The notes under the pieces: generated by a model
Seen by the model: only the letters and a program-made list of their open reading frames with translations
Database searches by the model: none
What the model was told of the DNA's origin: nothing
Part shown: positions 25,272-31,950 of the stretch, piece by piece
Layout: every line of letters begins with the position of its first letter
How positions within the stretch are numbered: position 1 is the stretch's first letter
Assembly (NCBI RefSeq): GCF_045862745.1
Contig: NZ_BQXN01000008.1
Coordinates: 1-64,000 of the forward strand
Source: Furfurilactobacillus entadae
GTDB lineage: Bacteria; Bacillota; Bacilli; Lactobacillales; Lactobacillaceae
Length of the DNA stretch: 64,000 bases
Direction of reading: 5' to 3'
Translations under genes and position numbers: made by a program

Positions 25272-26797
25272 GCTGGATTCACCTCAGCAATGATGGTCTT
25301 AATGTCCACCTTACCGTTAGCCGTCAATGGTAATGACTCTTGGTAAATGAAGCGGTTCGGGACCATATAATCCATCATAACGCCCTTTAATGACTTTTTG
25401 ATGGCCGTTGTCCGTTGTAAGTCAGAGGTGAATTCCGTCGTTTCTTCGGGCACAACGTAGGCCCACATTTGGCTAACTTTATGATCAGCATCGTATTTTG
25501 GCACTGCAACCGCCTGTTTGATCCACTGATTGTCATTCAAGTAGTGGTTCACCTCTTCAAGCTCGATTCGGTAACCGTGTAACTTGATTTGAAAATCGAT
25601 TCGGCCAAGGTAATGCAGTAAGCCCTGTTCATCCAAGAACCCAAGGTCACCAGAATGATAAGCAGCTTTGCCGGCTTCCGTAAAGAAGGCCCGGGCCGTT
25701 TTCTCTGGGTTATTTAAGTACCCTTTGGAAACACTAGGGCCGCTGATAATGATTTCACCCTGTTCACCGGCAGGTAAGCTATTACCCGCGTCATCCACCA
25801 CCGTAATGGTGGTGTCTGCTTTAACGGTTCCAATGGGGAGCCGGCCAGCGGCAATCAATTCATCCGTGATTTCAACACCAGTCACAGCAACCGTTGCTTC
25901 TGTTGGCCCGTACGTATTAAAGATGTGGGCATGAGGGAACCGTTCACGCAGTTTGGTTGCAGTCGAAACGGTTAGTTCCTCCCCACAAAAGAGGAAGTGC
26001 GTCAGGTCTGGTAAATGTTCTTCATCAAATGTTGGTTCTAGCAGACAAATGTCAGCAAACGATGGTGTTGCAACGAAAACATTGAGCTTCATCGTCGGCA
26101 ACGTTTCAAACAGCCGTTTGAAGTCATCCGTCACCACTTTTGGCAAGGCTGCCAACGTTCCACCAAGTGCCAACGTTGGCGCCCAATCCATTACTGATAA
26201 GTCAAACGAGTATGGTGGTTGTGCCATAGTAACCGGCCGGTTGGGGAGCTTAAAGTCATCACTTACCATCCAGTTCACGTAGCTCAATAGGTTTGTGTGA
26301 CTAATTTGAACACCCTTAGGCCGGCCAGTCGTCCCAGACGTAAAGATGATGTAGTACGTCTGATCGCCACTAACTGCGTGATCCGCGTCATAGGCTGTTT
26401 CTGGTGCCGTCAACAATGAGGCTAACGTGCCCCCACCCAAAATTGGTTGGTCGCCCACTTCAACAGGCAACGCGTCAACCGCAATAATGGCGGCTGGTTC
26501 AGCAATTTCTGCAATCATCGTTAGCCGGTCATTTGGTGAATGCGTATCCACCGGAATGTAAGCGTGACCTGATTTAACTGTGCCAAGGAAACTGGCGATC
26601 ATAGCAAACTGCTGACCACCAAAGACAACAACAGGTGCACCGGTTGGCAACCCCAAATCGTCTAAGTAGCGCGCAATGTTATCCGATGCCCGCTTTAAAT
26701 CTGCGTATGTGTAATGTGTTCCTAACTCATCGTAGGCCACAGCTGTCGGTGTCGTCTGTGCCCATTGGTCGATGGTTTTGATCATGTTCTCAATCAT
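25268..26797 (-). CDS. dltA: D-alanine--D-alanyl carrier protein ligase DltA
   Basis: A 509-residue adenylating enzyme that activates D-alanine and loads DltC. P-loop-like core TSGTTGRPKG near residue 155, FNTYGPTEATVAV near residue 295, YHSGDLGFLDEQGLLHYLGR near residue 380 and the catalytic lysine in LTANGKVD near residue 495. Length is normal. ATG 26797 follows GGGAGG; the frame is open far upstream because it overlaps dltX, but that part is not DltA. Confidence 0.97.
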   Translation of the reverse strand: MIENMIKTIDQWAQTTPTAVAYDELGTHYTYADLKRASDNIARYLDDLGLPTGAPVVVFGGQQFAMIASFLGTVKSGHAYIPVDTHSPNDRLTMIAEIAEPAAIIAVDALPVEVGDQPILGGGTLASLLTAPETAYDADHAVSGDQTYYIIFTSGTTGRPKGVQISHTNLLSYVNWMVSDDFKLPNRPVTMAQPPYSFDLSVMDWAPTLALGGTLAALPKVVTDDFKRLFETLPTMKLNVFVATPSFADICLLEPTFDEEHLPDLTHFLFCGEELTVSTATKLRERFPHAHIFNTYGPTEATVAVTGVEITDELIAAGRLPIGTVKADTTITVVDDAGNSLPAGEQGEIIISGPSVSKGYLNNPEKTARAFFTEAGKAAYHSGDLGFLDEQGLLHYLGRIDFQIKLHGYRIELEEVNHYLNDNQWIKQAVAVPKYDADHKVSQMWAYVVPEETTEFTSDLQRTTAIKKSLKGVMMDYMVPNRFIYQESLPLTANGKVDIKTIIAEVNPA

Positions 26798-26823
26798 GAA
26801 GACCCTCCCAGTCGATCTGCCGT

Positions 26824-26970
26824 TTAAAACTCGTTGTAGATGAACTTGCTTTGGTTCACACCAGAGTAACTGTACAGATATAGTAGCAGTAATAGAATGA
26901 CGAAATAAAATACTGTTTTTAGGATAAAGGTGACCCACGGCGTCCTTAGCCAGAGTCTTAATCGTGCCAT
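26824..26970 (-). CDS. dltX: DltX, small membrane protein of the dlt operon
   Basis: A 48-residue protein with one membrane helix (TVFYFVILLLLLYLYSY, residues 19-35) and the DltX C-terminal motif FIYNEF ending the protein. In other Gram-positives, DltX's C-terminal tyrosine motif is needed for D-alanylation and is proposed to relay D-alanine between DltB and DltD. AAGGGGG lies 8 bases before ATG 26970. It sits 26 bases before dltA. It is easily missed by gene callers because of its size. Confidence 0.93.
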   Translation of the reverse strand: MARLRLWLRTPWVTFILKTVFYFVILLLLLYLYSYSGVNQSKFIYNEF

Positions 26971-27004
26971 CCTCATTGCCCCCTTCACTTATACCAATAT
27001 CATC

Positions 27005-27022
27005 AGTATAGTGATTTATCAC
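27005..27022 (-). promoter_or_regulatory. dlt promoter -10 with overlapping palindrome
   Basis: On the minus strand TATACT (27005-27010) is a good -10, 35 bases before dltX; no clear -35 is seen. Immediately upstream, GTGATTTATCAC (27011-27022) pairs GTGAT with ATCAC around two bases and would lie in the promoter spacer, so it may be an operator. Regulator unknown. Confidence 0.45.
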
Positions 27023-27096
27023 CTTAATAGTGGTAAAAAAAGTGTTAAACTTTTTAGTCCATTTTTTAGATTACCGTTAGTGTACCAGAAATCGCA

Positions 27097-27141
27097 CAAA
27101 AAAGCCCCATCGCATACCATTACGATTCTGCGAGGGGCTCT
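27097..27141 (-). terminator. Terminator of trxA
   Basis: On the minus strand AGCCCCTCGCA pairs with TGCGATGGGGCT and is followed by TTTTTT, about 25 bases after the trxA stop. Confidence 0.85.
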
Positions 27142-27165
27142 CATTATTCTGTCACATATAAAGCG

Positions 27166-27483
27166 TTAAGCCGTGTACTGCGCCAACGTCTTTTCGATTT
27201 GTTCCTTACTGTGGTAACCAACTAATGTATCAACCACCTGGCCATCCTTCTTAACGATCAGGGTTGGAATCCCCATGATGCCAAACTTTGATGGGGTGTT
27301 TGGATTTTCATCAACATCCATCTTTGTGAAGGCCACCTTGTCGCCCATTTCATCCGCTAACTGTTCCACAACGGGTGATTGCATCTTACACGGGCCACAC
27401 CAAGTTGCCCAAAAATCAGTCACGCTAACACCAGCATTGGTGTCGGCTTCAAACGTTTGATCAGTTGTTACATTTACAGCCAT
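27166..27483 (-). CDS. trxA: Thioredoxin
   Basis: A 105-residue thioredoxin with the redox site WATWCGPCK near residue 27-35 and the cis-proline in GIMGIPTLIV near residue 72. It reduces cytosolic protein disulphides. AAGGAGG precedes the ATG. The gene follows mutS2, as in many Firmicutes, and has an inverted repeat over its promoter region. Confidence 0.97.
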   Translation of the reverse strand: MAVNVTTDQTFEADTNAGVSVTDFWATWCGPCKMQSPVVEQLADEMGDKVAFTKMDVDENPNTPSKFGIMGIPTLIVKKDGQVVDTLVGYHSKEQIEKTLAQYTA

Positions 27484-27517
27484 TTTAACGGCCTCCTTAT
27501 CACATTAGTCTTTAATG

Positions 27518-27544
27518 CACTAACTTTTAGTATGTAAGTTAGTG
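27518..27544. promoter_or_regulatory. Inverted repeat in the trxA promoter region
   Basis: CACTAACTT (27518-27526), nine bases, AAGTTAGTG (27536-27544): a perfect 9-base inverted repeat 35 bases upstream of trxA. On the minus strand TTGCGT-16-TACACT overlaps it, so it could be an operator. It is not followed by a T-run on that strand, so it is not a terminator of mutS2. Confidence 0.45.
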
Positions 27545-27583
27545 TACTCTTTTTTTCAGAACACGCAATCAATTTGCCTGGCA

Positions 27584-29953
27584 TTACCCAAGATGAACAA
27601 CCGTTGCGCCGTCACCACCAGCATTTGCGGGGGCAAAGCCAAAACTTTTGACCCGGGGGTTCGATTGAAGGTACTCGGTAACCCCTTTTCGAAGAGCCCC
27701 TGTTCCCTTTCCATGGACAATCGTGACGTCGTTTAAATTAGCTAACAACGCAGAATCTATGAACCGATCCACTTCACTGATGGCTGCATCATACCGATGA
27801 CCACGAAGATCTAATTGCGCCTGGGCCCGGGCACCAATGTTACTGTGCACCGTTGGCCGACTGGTCCGCTGTTGCTTTTCATTGGCTGTTGGTGCGGCTG
27901 ACTTTTCAAGGTCATTGTCGTCAACCTTCATTTTCAGCATCCCAAGCTGAACTTCCCATTCGTGGGCACTCAACTTCCGGTTTAACGTTCCGTGTTGTCC
28001 ATAAGATTTAACGACCACGTTGTCACCAGGATGAAAATTACGCTTTTTCTTTGCCCGGGCGAGGACCTTATTGTTTGCTAACGACGGTTCCTGACGGAGC
28101 GCATTTAATTGTCCCTGTGCATCAATCAATTCGTTTTCACGAACACTAGCCCCCTGCTTCACCTCTAATTGGCGCAGGTGGTGAATGATTTTATCCGATT
28201 CCTTTTTAGCGTCAGCAACGATGTGATTGGCCTGTTGCTTAGCAACATCCAGCTCATGCGTCTTTTGTTCAGTGAACCGGTCAAACTGAGCCGTCAGCTC
28301 TTCTTGAAGCTTTGTGGCGTCCGCTAACTGTTCAGCTAGCGCTGCCGCCTCATCTGTGGCCCGTTTGCGCTGTTCAACTAAATCACCGATCATGTCGTTT
28401 AGATCCTGACTATCCTGACTGGTCAACGTTCGGGCCGCCGCAATGATATCGGACCGTAAGCCTAACCGTTGCGAAATTTCCAACGCGTTTGAACGACCGG
28501 GAATTCCGAGTAGTAAGCGGTAAGTTGGCTGCAGGGTCTCCGCGTCAAACTCCATGCTGGCATTAATGGTCCGTTTGCGGTCATACCCATACGCCTTTAG
28601 TTCTGGGTAGTGCGTCGTCGCCACAACGGCGGCGCCGATGGTTCCAAACGCATCAAGCATGGCGATCGCCAGTGCAGCCCCCTCTTTGGGGTCAGTTCCG
28701 GCACCAATTTCATCAACCAACACTAAGCTTTTGGCCGTCGCCTGATCAAGAATGCGGATCAAGTTGTCCATGTGTGAACTAAACGTACTCAACGATTGCT
28801 CAATGGACTGTTCGTCCCCGATATCAGCAAAGACATTGTCGTAAATGGCCACGGTACTTTCTTCACGGGCCGGAATAAACAACCCGGACTGAGCCATTAA
28901 CTGGCTCAAACCTAATGTCTTTAACGTGATGGTTTTCCCACCAGTATTGGGTCCCGTAATGATGATGGCATCGTAATCATCGCCCAGCGTGATGTCATTT
29001 GCCACGGCCGTCGTTTGATCTAACAGTGGGTGACGCGCCTGCCGGAGGTTAACCTTTCCGTCGGGGCTCAGCAATGGTTCCGTTGCCTTTAATTGGTGCG
29101 CATACCGGGCCTTCGCGTTCACGAAGTCTAAATGGCCAAGCACACTCGCATTCGCTAAGATCTCCTTGCGGTGTGGTGCCAGCATCCCTGACAATTCCTG
29201 TAGAACCCGGGCAATTTCATTTCGTTCCTGAACCTGGCTTTGCCGGAGCCGGTTATTTAAGTCCACCACGTCCTCTGGTTCAACGTACAGCGTTTGGCCA
29301 GACTGACTTTCATCATGCACGACACCACCGAAACGATTCCGGTACTCCGTCTTTACTGGGACAACATACCGGTCATTTCGCATGGTAATAATCGGCTCGC
29401 TCAAATAGCTTGCCTGGCGCCCACGAACGTATGACTGCATCTTGCTCCGAATCAATGCTTCCGTGCCCTTGATGCGGGTCCGGATGGCCGCTAATTCCTC
29501 GCTTGCTGCGTCACTAACACGCCCGTCTGGTTCAATGGCCGTGTTGATTCGCCGGGTCAGGTCCGGGAGTGTCACTAACTGGGCAACAATCGTGCTCAGA
29601 TGACGTAACGTCACGCCCGTTTCATCCAGTTGATTAAAAAAGGTTCGCGTTGAACTTGCCGTTTGTAAAACCCGGCCAACCGCCGCTAGTTCCGTCCCGT
29701 TCAGCGCCGCGTCAATGGCTAACCGTTTCATGTGGGGCGTTAAATCTGCCAGTTCAGGCAACGGAATGCCACCCTTTAGCCGGAGAATGTCCGCACCGTC
29801 TTTTGTTTCATCTAAACTTTCTTGGATCACCTCAGCGTCTGTTGCTGGCTGCAAAGACGCCAACTCAGCGCGACCGCCGGGTGAACTCAGTAAGCCCGTC
29901 ATCTGGGCCTTCACTTTTTCAAATTCGAGGATCGTTAATCCACGTTCATTCAT
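27584..29953 (-). CDS. mutS2: MutS2 (endonuclease MutS2 / ribosome rescue factor)
   Basis: About 789 residues. N-terminal MutS core, ABC ATPase with Walker A ITGPNTGGKTIT near residue 335 and Walker B LVLVDEIGAGTDP near residue 415, a long coiled coil (residues 520-640) and a C-terminal Smr nuclease domain with LDLRGHRYDAA and VHGKGTGALRKGV. MutS2 proteins suppress recombination in some species and split collided ribosomes in Bacillus. ATG 29953 preferred over the preceding TTG. Cotranscribed with cvpA-like upstream. Confidence 0.96.
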   Translation of the reverse strand: MNERGLTILEFEKVKAQMTGLLSSPGGRAELASLQPATDAEVIQESLDETKDGADILRLKGGIPLPELADLTPHMKRLAIDAALNGTELAAVGRVLQTASSTRTFFNQLDETGVTLRHLSTIVAQLVTLPDLTRRINTAIEPDGRVSDAASEELAAIRTRIKGTEALIRSKMQSYVRGRQASYLSEPIITMRNDRYVVPVKTEYRNRFGGVVHDESQSGQTLYVEPEDVVDLNNRLRQSQVQERNEIARVLQELSGMLAPHRKEILANASVLGHLDFVNAKARYAHQLKATEPLLSPDGKVNLRQARHPLLDQTTAVANDITLGDDYDAIIITGPNTGGKTITLKTLGLSQLMAQSGLFIPAREESTVAIYDNVFADIGDEQSIEQSLSTFSSHMDNLIRILDQATAKSLVLVDEIGAGTDPKEGAALAIAMLDAFGTIGAAVVATTHYPELKAYGYDRKRTINASMEFDAETLQPTYRLLLGIPGRSNALEISQRLGLRSDIIAAARTLTSQDSQDLNDMIGDLVEQRKRATDEAAALAEQLADATKLQEELTAQFDRFTEQKTHELDVAKQQANHIVADAKKESDKIIHHLRQLEVKQGASVRENELIDAQGQLNALRQEPSLANNKVLARAKKKRNFHPGDNVVVKSYGQHGTLNRKLSAHEWEVQLGMLKMKVDDNDLEKSAAPTANEKQQRTSRPTVHSNIGARAQAQLDLRGHRYDAAISEVDRFIDSALLANLNDVTIVHGKGTGALRKGVTEYLQSNPRVKSFGFAPANAGGDGATVVHLG

Positions 29954-29973
29954 CAATTTTATTCAGTCCTTTT

Positions 29974-30501
29974 TTATCGAGTTAACCACCACTGATAGAT
30001 CTGTTCTGACAGTAGTGGCGTTTGGTGGAGAATCCACATGCTTAACGGTGAATGCAGCAGTTGGTCATGAATCCAGGTCGCCGGCCAAACGGACGCAATG
30101 GCCAAACCGAAGAAAATCAGGATGTACATCAGGATGCCAGCGACCGCAGCCCCGGCAAGTGCATTAACACCATGAATCACTGGTAAATTTGTAAACAGCT
30201 TTAACGACCGGGTCAACAACCGCAAAAGGATGATCCCAATAATCATCAGTCCCCAAAAGGCAATTCCGGCCGCCCAGAAATGGTTGACCTGACTGTTTAG
30301 AAGCTGGTCGTTGGCCGTGACTTGGTGATTAGCAGGCAGTAGGTGTTGCACCCCCGTCGCGACCGTTGGCGTTAGTAACCGGGCCAGAAGCAAAATAAAC
30401 AGGTAACCAACAGTGTTGACCAGTTCAACTACAAAGCCACGGTGAAAGCCGCGCCCTAGTGCACTCACCAATAATAAAATGACAACTAACGTTAAAATCA
30501 T
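29974..30501 (-). CDS. CvpA family membrane protein
   Basis: About 175 residues with four membrane segments, the layout of the colicin-V-production protein family: GRGFHRGFVVELVNTVGYLFILLLA at residues 17-41 and HGVNALAGAAVAGILMYILIFFGLA near residue 115. Role uncertain; family members affect cell-envelope homeostasis. ATG 30501, with AAGGGG 11 bases before. It lies between yrzB and mutS2, a conserved Firmicute order. Confidence 0.86.
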   Translation of the reverse strand: MILTLVVILLLVSALGRGFHRGFVVELVNTVGYLFILLLARLLTPTVATGVQHLLPANHQVTANDQLLNSQVNHFWAAGIAFWGLMIIGIILLRLLTRSLKLFTNLPVIHGVNALAGAAVAGILMYILIFFGLAIASVWPATWIHDQLLHSPLSMWILHQTPLLSEQIYQWWLTR

Positions 30502-30536
30502 TCGTCTATCCACCCCTTAATAAGCATTATGACACA

Positions 30537-30574
30537 AGCGGCGTCATACTCCACCTGAGGAATACGACGCCGCT
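30537..30574. repeat. Intergenic hairpin between yrzB and the cvpA-like gene
   Basis: AGCGGCGTC-A-TA pairs with TA-C-GACGCCGCT around a central 12-15 base region. The outer nine pairs are perfect. There is no T-run on the minus strand, so it may be an mRNA-stabilising or processing hairpin rather than a terminator. Confidence 0.5.
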
Positions 30575-30609
30575 CTGTCAGTTATTTACTGTCGCTCACG
30601 CAACGGTTT

Positions 30610-30924
30610 TTAAGCCATGTTGGAGTCATCGTCAAGGAATGTGTTAAGCATTTCTTCAACCATGTCCCATTCAGCTTCGTCTTCGATCGGTGAAAGTTCG
30701 CCTTCTGTGGAGCCATCTTCCTCTGGATCAAAACCGTAAGCCTGGATGTCCACTTCTTCATCATCCGCAGTGCTTGCTGGATATAAAAGAATATAAGACT
30801 TGCCATAGTCTTCTGACGTAAACGTGAAGAGCACGTTATATAACGTCTCGTTGCCGTTATCGTCAACGAGCGTGATTTGTTGTTCGTTATCGTTTTCTGA
30901 TTCGTGGTTGTGTGTTTCAGCCAT
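30610..30924 (-). CDS. yrzB: DUF1292 family protein (YrzB)
   Basis: A 104-residue, strongly acidic protein of the DUF1292 family, with the characteristic start (QQITLVDDNGNETLYNVLFTF, residues 15-35) and KSYILLYP near residue 44. Function unknown. It is the third gene of ireB-ruvX-yrzB, an order conserved across Firmicutes downstream of alaS. Confidence 0.92.
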   Translation of the reverse strand: MAETHNHESENDNEQQITLVDDNGNETLYNVLFTFTSEDYGKSYILLYPASTADDEEVDIQAYGFDPEEDGSTEGELSPIEDEAEWDMVEEMLNTFLDDDSNMA

Positions 30925-30981
30925 TTGTTAGACCCTACTTTCTTCGTGAATGATCATGTGTTGTTGTGAATGTCCCAACCG

Positions 30982-31413
30982 CTACTTGGTTAGTTTACCA
31001 TTTGCGTCGAGATAATTCTGCAAAATAAAGGTTGCCGCTAATTTATCAATGACTTGCTTGCGCTTTTTCCGTGAAATGTCGGCCTGCTCAATGAGCATCC
31101 GCTCTGCTTCCACCGTCGTCAAACGTTCATCAATAAAATCAATGGGTAAGCCAAAGCGTTCCGTCAACATGTCTCCATACCGTTGAGCGGCCTCTGCACG
31201 GGGGCCGAGGGTGTTGTTCATGTTCTTTGGTAAGCCCAAAACGAATCCGCCGGCCCCGGTCTCTTTGACTAACTCAGCGATCCGGTCCAAACCAAACTGG
31301 CCCTCATCTTCGTTGATCCGCACAATCTCGACACCCTGAGCTGTCCAACCGAAGGCGTCACTAACAGCGACCCCCACGGTCCGGGAGCCCACATCTAATC
31401 CCATTAATTTCAT
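30982..31413 (-). CDS. ruvX: Putative pre-16S rRNA nuclease / Holliday junction resolvase YqgF (RuvX)
   Basis: A 143-residue RNase H-fold protein. Motifs LMGLDVGSRTVGVAVSD at the N-terminus, FVLGLPKNMNNT near residue 60 and FIDERLTTVEAERML near residue 98 supply the catalytic acids. Family members trim the 16S rRNA 5' end. The start overlaps the ireB stop (ATGA). Confidence 0.95.
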   Translation of the reverse strand: MKLMGLDVGSRTVGVAVSDAFGWTAQGVEIVRINEDEGQFGLDRIAELVKETGAGGFVLGLPKNMNNTLGPRAEAAQRYGDMLTERFGLPIDFIDERLTTVEAERMLIEQADISRKKRKQVIDKLAATFILQNYLDANGKLTK

Positions 31414-31676
31414 TTAGCTGCGTTATCCGCACTCAGATAAGCCCGGACGAGTTCTTCAATGATCTCATCACGTTCATGCTTACGAATTAAATTCCGGGCA
31501 TCATTAAGACGGGGAATGTAAGCTGGGTCCCCAGATAACAGGTACCCCACAATCTGATTGATCGGATTGTATCCTTTCTCTTCCAAAGCTGCATAAACTG
31601 TTGCTAACGTGTCATGCACGTCTTTTTGTTGCTGGTTACTAAAATCAAAGAACATGGTTTTGTCTGTTGTACTCAT
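31410..31676 (-). CDS. ireB: IreB family regulatory phosphoprotein (DUF965, YrzL)
   Basis: An 88-residue protein of the IreB family: KTMFFDF near residue 6, YAALEEKGYNPINQIVGYLLSGDPAYIP and HNAR-like NDARNLIRKHERDEIIEELV. In Enterococcus IreB is phosphorylated by the IreK kinase on threonines at the N-terminus and affects cephalosporin resistance; the two threonines of STTDKT here are candidates. GGAGGG precedes ATG 31676. Confidence 0.94.
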   Translation of the reverse strand: MSTTDKTMFFDFSNQQQKDVHDTLATVYAALEEKGYNPINQIVGYLLSGDPAYIPRLNDARNLIRKHERDEIIEELVRAYLSADNAAK

Positions 31677-31803
31677 TCGTATTCCCTCCATGATCAATCA
31701 ACCAAACGGCGTGTGTTGCTAACCAATCTGCGTTGGTTGCACTTTCCAACTGCACACTCCAGTTACGACCTATTTTACTTAATCCACCGCCAAATAACAA
31801 TTA

Positions 31804-31830
31804 TCCAGCACGTTGTAACCATATTGTCAA
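31804..31830 (-). promoter_or_regulatory. Possible promoter of ireB-ruvX-yrzB-cvpA-mutS2-trxA
   Basis: On the minus strand a perfect TTGACA (31825-31830) is followed by GATAAT-like sequence after about 19 bases, longer than ideal. It lies about 130 bases before ireB and after the alaS terminator. Confidence 0.4.
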
Positions 31831-31873
31831 ATAAGCAGTTCGTAATTTTAATGATTGATTGACTAAATAATCA

Positions 31874-31915
31874 TAAAAAACGGAACCAGTCGGCAATTTG
31901 CCAAGCTGCTTCCGC
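31874..31915 (-). terminator. Terminator of alaS
   Basis: On the minus strand CGGAAGCAG-CT-TGGC pairs with GCCG-AC-TGGTTCCG (some mismatches), then TTTTTTATG. It lies about 35 bases after the alaS stop. Confidence 0.8.
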
Positions 31916-31950
31916 TGTTAGCGTCACTCATTTGGACGCCCTGACGTTGC

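Noticed and set aside
30582..30866. 94-codon frame within yrzB
   Set aside because: Overlaps yrzB in another frame, has no ribosome site, and yrzB is a conserved family.
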